Source: Bin107 sp965221655 (GTDB taxonomy: Bacteria > UBA8248). Taken from it: a DNA stretch of 64,000 bases. Below the pieces are notes generated by a model, which was not told the DNA's origin, did not search any database, and was given only the letters and a program-made list of their open reading frames with translations. Positions 24,959 to 33,442 of this stretch are shown one piece after another (position 1 is the stretch's first letter; each line of letters begins with the position of its first letter). The stretch lies in the NCBI GenBank assembly GCA_965221655.1, contig OZ244906.1, positions 1,302,001 to 1,366,000 of the forward strand. The letters run 5' to 3'. The position numbers and the translations under genes are program-made.

Positions 24959-25387
24959 CTAGTCGCGCAGCGGATCCCTGGGGTCGTTCACGAAAGTCGT
25001 GCCCGCCGCTTCCTTGTTGGGCATTCCGCCGTAGGTGAATATCAACTCCGCAGGCGCGTCGTGGCTGGGGTTTTCCTGTCCGTGCACGCATCCGCAGGGA
25101 AAGTAGACGAAGTGGCCGACGGGCACCTCCTTGCGGAGGATGTCGTCGTTCTCCTTCCAATAGATGTTGATGGGGCCTTTCACCACATAAATCGTCGTGT
25201 CGCAGTTTTTGTGAAAATGCAGGGCGTTGCGCCCCCTGGGGGGAATGATGGTCCTGCCCATCGTGATGGAATTCGTGCCGGTCGTCTCGCGGTTCACCCC
25301 CCAGCGAATGTCGTAGGGCGGCTCGTAGGCCTTGTCCTCGTCCACGTCGAGGGAGTTGACGACTTTCGGTACGGGCAAATCCGCCAT
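24959..25387 (-). CDS. Cupin domain protein
   Basis: This 142-residue single-domain cupin has a first motif RNALHFHKNCDTTIYVVKG with two metal-binding histidines. The second motif VGHFVYFPCGCVHGQEN supplies the third histidine and two nearby cysteines. It could bind a divalent metal and act as a small dioxygenase, isomerase or sensor; the sequence does not say which. The start is ATG 25387, with GGAGAAAG upstream. It sits between the SUMF1 gene and a CoA-transferase on the same strand. Confidence 0.85.
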   Translation of the reverse strand: MADLPVPKVVNSLDVDEDKAYEPPYDIRWGVNRETTGTNSITMGRTIIPPRGRNALHFHKNCDTTIYVVKGPINIYWKENDDILRKEVPVGHFVYFPCGCVHGQENPSHDAPAELIFTYGGMPNKEAAGTTFVNDPRDPLRD

Positions 25388-25452
25388 GGGGCTTTCTCCA
25401 AAGAGTGTGGGTGAAATCACAATGTCCGCGAAACGAAACCGAACCCTCTACC

Positions 25453-26676
25453 CTACCCTGCGGGGGGAGTGCTCCAGGAGACCACGTCTTTTTCCCGCAA
25501 ATCCTCCAGTTCCTGCTCCCCCATGCCGAGCCACTCGCCCAGCACTTCTTTCGTGTTCTCTCCCAGATAGGGTGCGCGCGTGAATTTCATCTTAGAACCG
25601 GGCAGGCGGATGGGCGGCCCCAGGAGCTTGAGGTCGCCCGCGACGGGGTGGTCCACCTCCACAATCATCTCCCGCGCCCGTATTTGCGGGTCTTCGAGCG
25701 CCTGGGCGACCGTGTTTACGGGCGCGAAGGGCACGTGCCCCTGGAGGAGGTCAATCCATTCCGCGTTCGTTTTTTCGAGAAACGCTTTCTTCAGGAGGTC
25801 GAGCAGGGCTTCGCGGTTGTCGAAACGATTCTGGGCGAGTCTGAAGCGCGGGTCCTCCGCCAGTTCGGGCATTCCCATGCGCTCGACGAGAACGGGAAAG
25901 AAGTTCTGCTTGAGGCACAGCACGCTCACCCAGCCGTCTTTCGTCTGAAAATTCTGCGCGGGCACCATGGAAGGATGTGCGCTGTGCGAGAACTTCTGCG
26001 GCTCATAGCCGCAGTTCATCGACCAGGTGGCCATGTAGGCGAGCTGCACCAGTGCGCCGTCCATGAGCGAGACGTCCACGTCCCTGCCCTTGCCCGTGCG
26101 ACCCGCCTCCCACAGGGCGGCCAAAAGACCCACGAGCGAGATGAACCCGCCCGAGAAATCCACGAAACTCACGCCCCCCTTGGTGGGAGGGCCGTCGGGC
26201 TCTCCCGCGAGGTCCATGATGCCTGCGTACGCCTGCATGAGGTAGTCGTAGGCGGGCTCGGGCGCCCTTGGCCCCGTCATCCCGTAGCCGGAGAGAAAGC
26301 AACACACTATCTTCTCGTTGTAGGGGCTCAGGTGCTTGTAGGTAATTTCGAGTTTCTCGGGAGCAGTGCCCCTGCAATTCGCATAGAGCGCGTCCGCCCT
26401 GGCGACGAGCTTGTGGAGTATCTCCCTGCCCTCAGGCGTGCGAATGCGCAGCGCGAGGCTCCTCTTGTTGCGGTTGAAGGACTGGAAGTAGTAGCTGTCG
26501 TTACCGGGCAGGGGATAGGGAGGCACGGGGCGGGCGGAGTCGCCGCCCACGCCGTGGTCCTCTATCTTGATGACCTCGGCCCCCAAATCCGCCAGCAACT
26601 GCGAGGCCACCGGCCCGGCTCCGAACTGCTCGACCGCCAGAATGCGAAGCCCCTCGAGGGGGAGTTTGCCGTTCAT
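25453..26676 (-). CDS. CaiB/BaiF family (family III) CoA-transferase
   Basis: This 407-residue family III CoA-transferase moves CoA between carboxylic acids. It opens LPLEGLRILAVEQFGAGPVASQLLADLGAEVIKIE, cut here only for description of the typical start. It has the catalytic aspartate in PAYDYLMQ near residue 170 and the GKGRDVDVSLMDGAL segment. Length is normal. The start is ATG 26676, with AAAGGA upstream; the frame is open 40 residues further without a site. The substrate acid is unknown; members act on carnitine, formyl/oxalyl, succinyl or bile acid CoA esters. Confidence 0.9.
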   Translation of the reverse strand: MNGKLPLEGLRILAVEQFGAGPVASQLLADLGAEVIKIEDHGVGGDSARPVPPYPLPGNDSYYFQSFNRNKRSLALRIRTPEGREILHKLVARADALYANCRGTAPEKLEITYKHLSPYNEKIVCCFLSGYGMTGPRAPEPAYDYLMQAYAGIMDLAGEPDGPPTKGGVSFVDFSGGFISLVGLLAALWEAGRTGKGRDVDVSLMDGALVQLAYMATWSMNCGYEPQKFSHSAHPSMVPAQNFQTKDGWVSVLCLKQNFFPVLVERMGMPELAEDPRFRLAQNRFDNREALLDLLKKAFLEKTNAEWIDLLQGHVPFAPVNTVAQALEDPQIRAREMIVEVDHPVAGDLKLLGPPIRLPGSKMKFTRAPYLGENTKEVLGEWLGMGEQELEDLREKDVVSWSTPPAG

Positions 26677-26891
26677 CGTACGGAATCCTTTCAGAAATAC
26701 TCGGCGGACAGCCTGCTCCAAGCCACAGTAGCTTTGGGGAAAACGCGCTGGGGAGTCTAGTACAAAACGGCGCGAAAGTATATTTGCGGTTTCCACCTCC
26801 CCGTATATTTTGCTAGTATATCTGTATCTTCAGTCGATTCCGTTACAGCCGCAAGGCTCGGTCTTCCATCTTCTTGGGAACGCGCACATCC

Positions 26892-27637
26892 ATGGCCACG
26901 AAAATCTCGATCCAAAACTTGAGAAAAGTCTACGATACGCCCGAGAGGAAAGTACATGCCCTAGAAGGCGTGAACCTCGACATCCAGGACGGCGAATTCG
27001 TCTGCCTGGTCGGGCTTTCGGGCTGCGGGAAGACGACGCTGCTCAACATGCTGGGGGGGTTCGTCGAGATTACGGCAGGCCAGATTTTACTGGACGGCAA
27101 GCCCCTCACGCAGGAATACGACAAGGGCGTCGTTTTTCAGGAATACGCCCTGTTCCCCTGGCGCACGGCGCGGCAGAACGTGAATACGGCCTCGAAATCA
27201 GAAAAGTGCCCGAAGCCGAGCGCAAACGCATCGCGATGGAATTCCTCCGCCTGGTGCGCCTTGAAGAATTCGCAGATTTCTTCCCCCACAATCTCTCGGG
27301 CGGCATGCGCCAGCGCGTGGCGGTGGCCCGGGCGATGGCCTTCGACCCCCAGGTGCTGCTGATGGACGAACCCTTCGGTGCGCTCGACGCCCAGACGCGC
27401 GAAGAGTTGCAGGAACTCACGGTCGACGTGTGGCAGAAGACGAAAAAGACGATTCTCTACGTCACGCACAACCTGAGCGAAGCCGTCTACCTGGGCAACC
27501 GCATTGTCATATTCGTTCCGAATCCGGGGAGAATCCGCGAGATCGTGAGGGTCGACCTCCCTCGGCCCCGCGACGATCTCTCTCCCGAGTTCATCAAGCT
27601 GCAACGCCACGTAAACGACATGATTCGCGATTTTTAG
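26892..27637 (+). pseudogene. ABC transporter ATPase (SsuB/TauB type) with one-base frameshift
   Basis: The N-terminal ~97 codons encode a normal ATPase start with Walker A (GLSGCGKTTLLNML) and Q-loop (VVFQEYALFPWRTARQNV). The frame then shifts: after GTG at 27180-27182 one base is missing (GTGG expected). The other frame continues YGLEIRKVPEAERKRIAMEF, with the signature LSGGMRQRV, Walker B LLMDEPFGALDAQ and H-loop THNLSE. With one base restored the gene would be 249 codons, a normal length. It is either a real recent frameshift or a sequencing error. The downstream permease gene starts 13 nt later. It is paralogous to the partial ATPase at position 1. Confidence 0.85.
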
Positions 27638-27650
27638 AGAGGATTCATCC

Positions 27651-28577
27651 ATGCAGACATCCCAGGCGTCGTCCGCCCCCCCATCCCTGGACGAAACCAA
27701 GGAAATCCCGAAGAAGCCGCTCTGGGTGAAGCTACAGCCCACCTATCCTTTCATCGTCATCCTGGTCATCTGGCAGATCGCGGCGATGCAGGCACAGGGC
27801 AACCAGGGTCGACTCTTTCCCACCGTCGACGCGATTGCCTACAGGGCGTGGGAGCTCGTTACGGGTCCTATGTTCCGGGCGATGGCGGACAACCCCAACC
27901 TGGGGATTGGCGACCAACTCTGGAAACTTCTCGAGAGCCCGATTCTGCTGCACACGCTCAACACGGCCTGGCGGCTTCCCTTCTCCTTCTTCATCGCGGC
28001 GATCGTAGGCACCATCGTCGGCATTCTGATGGGGCGCTTCGCCTTCTGGGAGTCTTTCTTCGTGCCGCTTCTCTCCGTGCTGCTGCCGATTCCGGCCATC
28101 GCGTGGACGCCCATCGTCGTCATCTGGTCGGGAATCGGGAACCAGACGGTCATCGTCATCACGGCCTTCGCCTCGTTCCTGCCCATCGCCATGGCAGTCT
28201 GGACGGGCGTCAAGACCGTGAACCCGGTGTGGATACGCGCGGCCCAGTCCATGAACGCGGACAAGATGACGATCTTCCGCACCGTCGTCCTGCCCGGCTC
28301 CTTGCCGATGATTCTGAGCGGCCTGCGCATCGGCCTGGCGCGCGCCTGGCGCGCAGGCGTGGGCGCCGAGGCGTTCGCGGGCATTCGCTGGGGGCTCTCG
28401 GCGGGCATCTTCGACGCCCAGGAATACCTCGACATCGCCTTCATGATGGTCGCCCTGTCCGTTCTCGGCCTTTTCGGCTTCGTTCTCGAGAAGGTGCTCT
28501 TCCAGCCCCTCGAAAGCCGCACCGTCATCCGCTGGGGCATGATGGAGGCCATGGGCGCGCAGGACAAAAAGGTTTAA
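27651..28577 (+). CDS. ABC transporter permease (SsuC/TauC/NrtB type)
   Basis: This 308-residue inner-membrane permease has about six transmembrane segments after a ~30-residue hydrophilic N-terminus. The EAA-like coupling loop is near residues 195-225 (IRAAQSMNADKMTIFRTVVLPGS). It pairs with the frameshifted ATPase 13 nt upstream and probably with the binding protein encoded convergently at 29094. A strong terminator follows 26 nt after the stop. If the ATPase is truly broken, the permease must borrow another ATPase such as the paralogue at position 1. Substrate unknown. Confidence 0.92.
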   Translation: MQTSQASSAPPSLDETKEIPKKPLWVKLQPTYPFIVILVIWQIAAMQAQGNQGRLFPTVDAIAYRAWELVTGPMFRAMADNPNLGIGDQLWKLLESPILLHTLNTAWRLPFSFFIAAIVGTIVGILMGRFAFWESFFVPLLSVLLPIPAIAWTPIVVIWSGIGNQTVIVITAFASFLPIAMAVWTGVKTVNPVWIRAAQSMNADKMTIFRTVVLPGSLPMILSGLRIGLARAWRAGVGAEAFAGIRWGLSAGIFDAQEYLDIAFMMVALSVLGLFGFVLEKVLFQPLESRTVIRWGMMEAMGAQDKKV

Positions 28578-28603
28578 TAATCCCGACCAAGCAGTCCCTC
28601 CAG

Positions 28604-28637
28604 CCGGGTGCGGTGCAAGCCGCACCCGGTTTTTTTT
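28604..28637 (+). terminator. Intrinsic terminator after the ABC permease
   Basis: A perfect 10-bp stem CCGGGTGCGG/CCGCACCCGG with a 6-nt loop is followed directly by eight T residues. Confidence 0.95.
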
Positions 28638-28800
28638 CGAGCGCTTTTCGGCTCGCCTGATTGCTCTCCCGAAACAAACCCAAAAGACACGGGGTGTCGG
28701 AGACGTGCGCGCGTGCGCATCCCCTATCGCGCCGCCACGGACGCGGGATGACGCCCACCTGCAAGTAAGGGGTGAGGAACCCCTCCGTGCAAACGAAACT

Positions 28801-28974
28801 GTTACGGGTCCTATGTTCCGGGCGATGGCGGACAACCCGAACCTGGGGCGTTCGGCGAGAAACTCTGGAAACTTCTCGCGAGCCCGATTCTGCTGCACAC
28901 GCTCAACACGGCCTGGCGGCTTCCCTGGTCGTTCTTTATCGCGGCGATCGCAGGCACCATGGTGGGCAAACTCC
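28801..28974 (+). pseudogene. Decayed fragment of a second ABC permease
   Basis: About 170 bp closely match an internal part of the adjacent permease gene (27858-28030). The fragment starts VTGPMFRAMADNPNLG and shifts frame by a net two bases within the GCGTTCGGCGAG stretch. It then continues LWKLL-SPILLHTLNTAWRLP and FFIAAIAGTM in the new frame. It differs from the intact gene at scattered positions, including silent-type changes, which suggests a diverged paralogue that was mostly deleted. The gap 28638-29032 otherwise holds nothing I recognise. Confidence 0.85.
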
Positions 28975-29032
28975 TTCGTCGCGCGTGCGCGCGTGCACGG
29001 AAGGCGATGCAACCCAACCTCGTGGCGCGACG

Positions 29033-29070
29033 AAAAAAACCCCCGGGAGAGTGACTCTCCCGGGGGTTTT
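29033..29070. terminator. Bidirectional intrinsic terminator
   Basis: A 12-bp stem CCCCCGGGAGAG/CTCTCCCGGGGG with loop TGA is flanked by seven A on the left and four T on the right. It therefore works for the minus-strand binding-protein gene ending at 29094 and for anything reading from the left. Confidence 0.9.
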
Positions 29071-29093
29071 GACGCCTGGTCGTGCGGACGCGG

Positions 29094-30083
29094 CTAGTTG
29101 AAGCCGATGTCCTTCGCGGCCTTGCGCAGAATCGAGTCGTCCAGGAAGGGGCTCTTCCGGAAGTCGGGGCGAGCCTTGATCCAGCCGAGTTCGACCTGCT
29201 TGTCGCCCATCTTGTTGAGGTAGTTCCTCACCCGGTCGTTCAGGAAGACCTCGGACTTGATTTTCTTGACAGCCTTGAGGGTGGTGCTCTCCTTCGCCTT
29301 GTCACCCACCTCGTTCAGGACCCTGGTGTAGACCTTGGCGTAGGTCTTGGGGTCGTTCTTGAGCAGCTGATGCGCCTTCAGCCAGCCCCGGAAGTACTTG
29401 TAGTAGAGGTCGGGGTGCTTTTTGAGGGTCTGGGGGTTGCCCACGTGCATCATGCTCGGGTTGTCGTACTTGCACAGATCCTCGAGATAGCGCACCAGAC
29501 CCGCCTCGCGGGCGATCTCGCCCTGCGGCTCGCCGATCATGGCCGCCTGGGCGGCGCCCGAAAGCAGCGCGGCGACGCGCTCGGTGGCGCGGACGCTCAG
29601 GAGCGGAAAGTCGGAGCTCTTGAGACCATAGGCCGGCAGGACGAATGCCTGGAAGGCGAAGTCCGTGCTCGTGCCCTTCTTGTTGGCGAACACCGAACCC
29701 TTGAGATCGTGCAGGCTTTTGGCCTTCGAATTCACGGGCACGATGATGTTGATGGCTTCACACATGTTCGCCGTAACGCCGATGGCAACGACGCGCGCGC
29801 CCTTCGAAATCGCCGTGGTGAAAGGCGAGAAGCCCGTGGTGCCGGTATCCAGGTTGTCCTGGATGATGGCGTTGCGCATCAGCTTGCCCTGCTTGAAATG
29901 CCCCATCGTGTACTGCAATCCTTCTTTTTTCCAGTAACCCATGCGGTCGGCGACGACTTCGTAGGAGCCCCACATGGAGCGGTGCGCGCCGATGCGCAGC
30001 TTCGCCGATTCGGCCGGCGTGGTTACGAGGAACGTGCCGGCCGCGAACGCGGCGGCAAGTGCGAAACCAACGAACCTGTTCAT
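29094..30083 (-). CDS. ABC transporter substrate-binding protein (SsuA/TauA/NrtA-like)
   Basis: This 329-residue periplasmic binding protein has a signal peptide (ALAAAFAAGTFLVTTPAESA). It has an NMT1/SsuA-type two-lobe domain: LRIGAHRSMWGSYEVVADRMGYWKKE opens lobe one, LKGSVFANKKGTSTDFAF is the typical ligand-site loop, and MIGEPQGEIAREAG follows. It likely serves the ABC system at 26892-28577, encoded convergently across a bidirectional terminator. It has a strong ribosome site (AAGGAGGAAGGAC) and a long leader of about 170 nt with its own promoter. The ligand is not predictable. Confidence 0.9.
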   Translation of the reverse strand: MNRFVGFALAAAFAAGTFLVTTPAESAKLRIGAHRSMWGSYEVVADRMGYWKKEGLQYTMGHFKQGKLMRNAIIQDNLDTGTTGFSPFTTAISKGARVVAIGVTANMCEAINIIVPVNSKAKSLHDLKGSVFANKKGTSTDFAFQAFVLPAYGLKSSDFPLLSVRATERVAALLSGAAQAAMIGEPQGEIAREAGLVRYLEDLCKYDNPSMMHVGNPQTLKKHPDLYYKYFRGWLKAHQLLKNDPKTYAKVYTRVLNEVGDKAKESTTLKAVKKIKSEVFLNDRVRNYLNKMGDKQVELGWIKARPDFRKSPFLDDSILRKAAKDIGFN

Positions 30084-30260
30084 GTCCTTCCTCCTTCGAG
30101 TGAAAATTTCCCTGGACTGAGACCCAGGGGACTAGGAAAATCGCGGCGACAAGACGACGCCGCAAGAACCACGCTCGTTTGCGCTGCCTGAATCCACCTC
30201 GCCCATGAAGAAAAGCGAACGCCGACACATAACGCTGCTCAATGTCTTCTATGAAAACCC

Positions 30261-30289
30261 ATTATACGACAAAGTTGCGCACTAACCAA
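30261..30289 (-). promoter_or_regulatory. Promoter of the substrate-binding protein gene
   Basis: On the minus strand TTGGTT (30289-30284) and a perfect TATAAT (30266-30261) are separated by 17 bp. Transcription would start near 30254, leaving a leader of about 170 nt that contains two stable hairpins before the ribosome site. Confidence 0.65.
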
Positions 30290-30352
30290 GCGTGCCGCAA
30301 CCGGGCGGCCTCTTTGGGGAACGCGGGGAAAGACTCGGGCCGGCAAGGAAAG

Positions 30353-30430
30353 TGGCGGGGCTGACGGGACTCGAACCCGCGATCTCCGGCTTGACAGGCC
30401 GGCGCGATAACCAAACTTCGCTACAGCCCC
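30353..30430 (-). tRNA. tRNA-Asp, anticodon GTC
   Basis: Read on the minus strand, the acceptor GGGGCTG pairs with CAGCCCC, followed by discriminator G and an encoded CCA. The anticodon stem CCGGC/GCCGG closes the loop CTGTCAA with anticodon GTC. The T arm is GCGGG TTCGAGT CCCGT with one imperfect outer pair. The G discriminator and GTC anticodon are the aspartate identity elements. Confidence 0.95.
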
Positions 30431-30528
30431 CGCGACTTTCCGCCCGAAGGAAATGGGTTTATAGCCCGCCTCCGGTCGCGAGTCAACAAGGGAGAAACCG
30501 TTTCTCTCCCGTGAAGGCGAAGCGCCTC

Positions 30529-31581
30529 TCAGCCCAGCAGCGGGGCGAGCGATTCCCCCCGTGCGGGGTGCACCACCCCTTTTTCCGTCACCAGAGCGTC
30601 CACCAGGCGCGCGGGCGTTACGTCGAACGCGGGGTTGAACACACGCACGCCCTCGGGCGCCACGGCGGTTCCGCCGAAGCAGCGCACCTCCTCGGCCGGA
30701 CGCTCCTCGATGGGGATGTCCCCGCCGTGCGCGGTGTCGGGGTCTATGGTGCTCGTCGGCGCCGCCACGTAGAACGGCACCCCGTGCTCTCTGGCGAGCA
30801 CTGCCAGGCCGTAGGTGCCGATTTTATTGGCTACGTCGCCGTTGGCCGCCACGCGGTCCGCACCCACGACGACGGCGGCGATGCGCCCCAGGCGCAGGCA
30901 ATGCGCCGCCATGCCGTCGGTGATGAGGACGACGGGAATGCCCTCGCGTTCCAGTTCCCACGCGGTCAGGCGCGCCCCCTGGAGAAAGGGCCGCGTCTCG
31001 CCCACGAATACCTCGCGCACCCGCCCGGAGCGAAAGGCGCTGCGAATCACGCCGCACGCCGTGCCGTAGCCCGCCGTCGCCAGCGCACCCGCGTTGCAGT
31101 GGGTGAGCACGTCGCTCGCCTCGGGCAGGAGTTCCGCGCCCAAATCGCCTATCCTGCGGCAGACCTCCACGTCCTCTTCGTGCATTTCCTTCGCCAGGCG
31201 CAGGAGGTCTTCCGCCGCCTCGGCGGGTGCGCCGCCGCTCTCCGCAAAGCGTGCGCGCATTCTCTCTATCGCCCAGAAAAGATTCACCGCCGTGGGGCGC
31301 GTGGCGCCCAGCACGCGCGCCGCGCGCTCCATCGCCCGGCCTTGCACGTCTGCGCTCGCGTGCGCCTGACGCGCCGCCGCCAGCGCCATGCCGTAGGCGG
31401 CCGCCACGCCGATGGCGGGCGCACCGCGCACCACCATGTCCGCGATGGCGTCGGCCACCTCGTCCTCGGTGCGGCATTTCACATATATTTCTTCGAGCGG
31501 GAGTTTACGCTGATCGAGCAAGACGAGGGCGCCGCCCTGAAACGCTATGCTGCGGAAGGTGCGCTTCGTCCCGCGTTCCAT
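30529..31581 (-). CDS. mtnA: Methylthioribose-1-phosphate isomerase
   Basis: This 350-residue MtnA isomerises 5-methylthioribose-1-phosphate to methylthioribulose-1-phosphate in methionine salvage. Signatures are VVRGAPAIGVAAAYG, RPTAVNLFWAIERM, LTHCNAGALAT (catalytic Cys) and VVGADRVAANGDVANKIGT (catalytic Asp). It belongs to the eIF2B-alpha-like fold. The start is ATG 31581; the frame is open upstream but without homology. No other mtn genes are nearby. It closes the long minus-strand division cluster, lying 25 nt from the remnant described at 31607. Confidence 0.94.
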   Translation of the reverse strand: MERGTKRTFRSIAFQGGALVLLDQRKLPLEEIYVKCRTEDEVADAIADMVVRGAPAIGVAAAYGMALAAARQAHASADVQGRAMERAARVLGATRPTAVNLFWAIERMRARFAESGGAPAEAAEDLLRLAKEMHEEDVEVCRRIGDLGAELLPEASDVLTHCNAGALATAGYGTACGVIRSAFRSGRVREVFVGETRPFLQGARLTAWELEREGIPVVLITDGMAAHCLRLGRIAAVVVGADRVAANGDVANKIGTYGLAVLAREHGVPFYVAAPTSTIDPDTAHGGDIPIEERPAEEVRCFGGTAVAPEGVRVFNPAFDVTPARLVDALVTEKGVVHPARGESLAPLLG

Positions 31582-31606
31582 CGGCGTCTGCGGGTTTCCC
31601 GCCCCC

Positions 31607-31711
31607 TCAGGCACAAGAGTCGTCCACCGCCGCCGCGCCGATTTGCGCCCCGGGCACACGCGGACGCGCCTCAAAGCACACGCCGTCCACCTCCCGGCGA
31701 AGGGGGATCAC
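31607..31711 (-). pseudogene. Possible truncated DUF167 (YggU-like) remnant
   Basis: A 34-codon frame starts at GTG 31711, overlapping the divIVA stop as GTGA. Its start IPLRREVDGVCFEARPRVPGA resembles the beginning of DUF167/YggU proteins, where a short strand pair leads into R-V-P-G-A. It then runs into a TGA. In related genomes yggT, divIVA and a DUF167 gene commonly sit side by side, so this is where the gene is expected. The similarity is short, so the call is tentative. Confidence 0.35.
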
Positions 31712-32208
31712 AACGCATCGCCCTTCGCTTTCGGGGGAATCTGGATGACGTTCTCGTCTCCCTCGCCCAGGAGATGGGAGATGTCCACTCCCACGCGCTT
31801 GCTCTCCGTCTCGAGAAGGCGTATCTGAGCGCGGAACATCTCGCACAGGTCGACGAGCAGTTTGTCGCGCAAGCCCGTGAGGTTCGACACCTCTGTGCGC
31901 GATTCCTCGAGCATGCGCTCCGAATCAGCCTGCGCCTTGCGTATCAACTCCTCGGCCTTGGCCGCGGCCGCCTCGAGCGGCACGTTCACCGAGGCCACCG
32001 TCTGCCGTAGATCGTCCCGCTCCTTGCGCAGGTCGGCGCACTGCTCGAAGAGGTCCTGGCATTGCAGGCTGAGCTGTTCGTTCTTCTTCGCCAGTTCGTC
32101 GATTTGCTCCGCCACCCGCAAAAGGAAGGCATCCACCTCGGGGCGGTCGTAGCCGCGCATCCTGACCCTGAAATCCTGGGTCCGAACCTCGCTGGGGGGA
32201 ACTTTCAC
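31708..32208 (-). CDS. divIVA: DivIVA domain coiled-coil protein
   Basis: This 166-residue DivIVA-family protein opens with the DivIVA N-domain (SEVRTQDFRVRMRGYDRPEVDAFL reduced here to its landmarks F-R-G-Y-D-EVD-FL). It continues as a Glu/Lys/Leu-rich coiled coil from about residue 35 to 145. Family members bind curved membranes and recruit cell-wall or division proteins. The start is GTG 32208, behind GGAGA. Its place directly after yggT, downstream of ftsZ, is the usual one. Confidence 0.85.
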   Translation of the reverse strand: MKVPPSEVRTQDFRVRMRGYDRPEVDAFLLRVAEQIDELAKKNEQLSLQCQDLFEQCADLRKERDDLRQTVASVNVPLEAAAAKAEELIRKAQADSERMLEESRTEVSNLTGLRDKLLVDLCEMFRAQIRLLETESKRVGVDISHLLGEGDENVIQIPPKAKGDAL

Positions 32209-32232
32209 GGCCGCGTCTCCAAAGGAGGAACC

Positions 32233-32529
32233 TCAGCGCAGGACACTGGCCAGATCGAAGATGCTGCGCACCAAGAAACTTTGCAGGAAGAAAATGATGA
32301 GCAACACCACTATCGGACTCAAATCGATGCCCCCGAAATCAGGCATCCGGTAGCGGATGGGAGCCAGCACCGGCTCCGTGAGGCGATACAGTATCTGCAC
32401 GATGGGGTTGTAAGGGTCGGGGCTCACCCACGAGAGGAGCGCGCGGATGATGATAATCCAGATGTAGATTGTGAGCGCATAGCTGAGTATGACGCCCACC
32501 CCGTGCATGAAGTTCGCTAGCAAGAACAC
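32233..32529 (-). CDS. yggT: YggT family membrane protein
   Basis: This 98-residue protein has two hydrophobic segments: residues ~5-30 and ~62-85. Between them is the family motif ALLSWVSPDPYNPIVQILYRLTEP, seen here as S-W-x-x-P-D-P-x-N-P. Members are inner-membrane proteins linked to osmotic protection or division; the biochemical role is unsettled. The start is GTG 32529, with GGGAG upstream. The proC-yggT-divIVA order is common. Confidence 0.9.
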   Translation of the reverse strand: MFLLANFMHGVGVILSYALTIYIWIIIIRALLSWVSPDPYNPIVQILYRLTEPVLAPIRYRMPDFGGIDLSPIVVLLIIFFLQSFLVRSIFDLASVLR

Positions 32530-32544
32530 CGCAAGACTCCCGAT

Positions 32545-33363
32545 TCAAGACGTGGCTTGACCCCGGCCCAACTCCCCGCTCCTGCGGGCGGCGGCGCAGA
32601 CGGCGTCCATGACGGCCGAGCGCAGCCCCCCGTTCTCGAGAGCGTGGAGACCCGCTATGGTCGTTCCTCCCGGTGAGGCGACCATGTCCTTGAGGCGGCC
32701 GGGGTGCTCTTTGGTTTCGAGCAGCATTCTGGCGGAGCCCAGCACCGTCTGGGTCGCCAGCAACATTGCCTCCTCGCGCGGCAGACCCGCCCGTACTCCG
32801 CCGTCCGCCAGGGCTTCGACGAACTGAAAGACGTAGGCCGGGCCGCTGCCCGAAAGCCCCGTCACGGCGTCCATGAGCGACTCGGGCAACACCACCGCAC
32901 ACCCGACGGACTCCAGCAGGAGTCTTGCCTCCGCCAAATCCTCAGGCGACGCCGCGCCGCCCGCGCACAGCCCCGCCGCGCCCTCTCCCACCAGTGCGGG
33001 CGTGTTCGGCATGACGCGGACGATGCGCGTCTTCCGCCCCAGCAGGCTGGTGAAGCGGCTCGTGGTCGCGCCCGCGACGATGGAAATCACGAGCGGCCGG
33101 TGGGCCAGGGCGTCTTTGAGGCTTTCCAGCACCTCGTCCAGAACCTGGGGTTTTACGGCGACCACCACCTTTTGGGCCGCAGGTGCGACCTCGGCCCCCT
33201 CGGGCACCACGCGCAAACCCAGCGCGGCGCGCAGGTGTTCGGCACGCTCGGCGAGGGGCTCCGCGACCACAATATCCTCCGCCCGCGCGCAGCCAGAGCG
33301 CACCATGCCGCCCGCAAGCGCTTCGCCCATGTTGCCGCCACCAACGATGAGAATCTCGGACAT
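32545..33363 (-). CDS. proC: Pyrroline-5-carboxylate reductase
   Basis: This 272-residue ProC makes proline by NAD(P)H reduction of 1-pyrroline-5-carboxylate. The N-terminal Rossmann fold shows ILIVGGGNMGEALAGG, AVKPQVLDEVLES is the second nucleotide-side motif, and the C-terminal signature is VTGLSGSGPAYVFQFVEALADGG followed by SPGGTTIAGL. Length is normal. It lies 15 nt upstream of yggT and 79 nt after yggS, within the run that follows ftsZ. Confidence 0.95.
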   Translation of the reverse strand: MSEILIVGGGNMGEALAGGMVRSGCARAEDIVVAEPLAERAEHLRAALGLRVVPEGAEVAPAAQKVVVAVKPQVLDEVLESLKDALAHRPLVISIVAGATTSRFTSLLGRKTRIVRVMPNTPALVGEGAAGLCAGGAASPEDLAEARLLLESVGCAVVLPESLMDAVTGLSGSGPAYVFQFVEALADGGVRAGLPREEAMLLATQTVLGSARMLLETKEHPGRLKDMVASPGGTTIAGLHALENGGLRSAVMDAVCAAARRSGELGRGQATS

Positions 33364-33442
33364 TCACCCAGCCCCTCCGCACCCCGATGCACGCCGACGC
33401 CGCTTCACCCTAATGAAATTGCGCGCGCAATTCAAATTCCCT

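Noticed and set aside
26892..27637. Programmed frameshift in the ABC ATPase
   Set aside because: There is no slippery heptamer or downstream stimulatory structure at 27180, and such ATPases are not known to use frameshifting. A mutation or a read error is simpler.
30084..30289. TPP riboswitch, because CTGAGA occurs in the leader
   Set aside because: The CTGAGA is on the plus strand, while the gene is transcribed from the minus strand. The other conserved TPP elements are missing.
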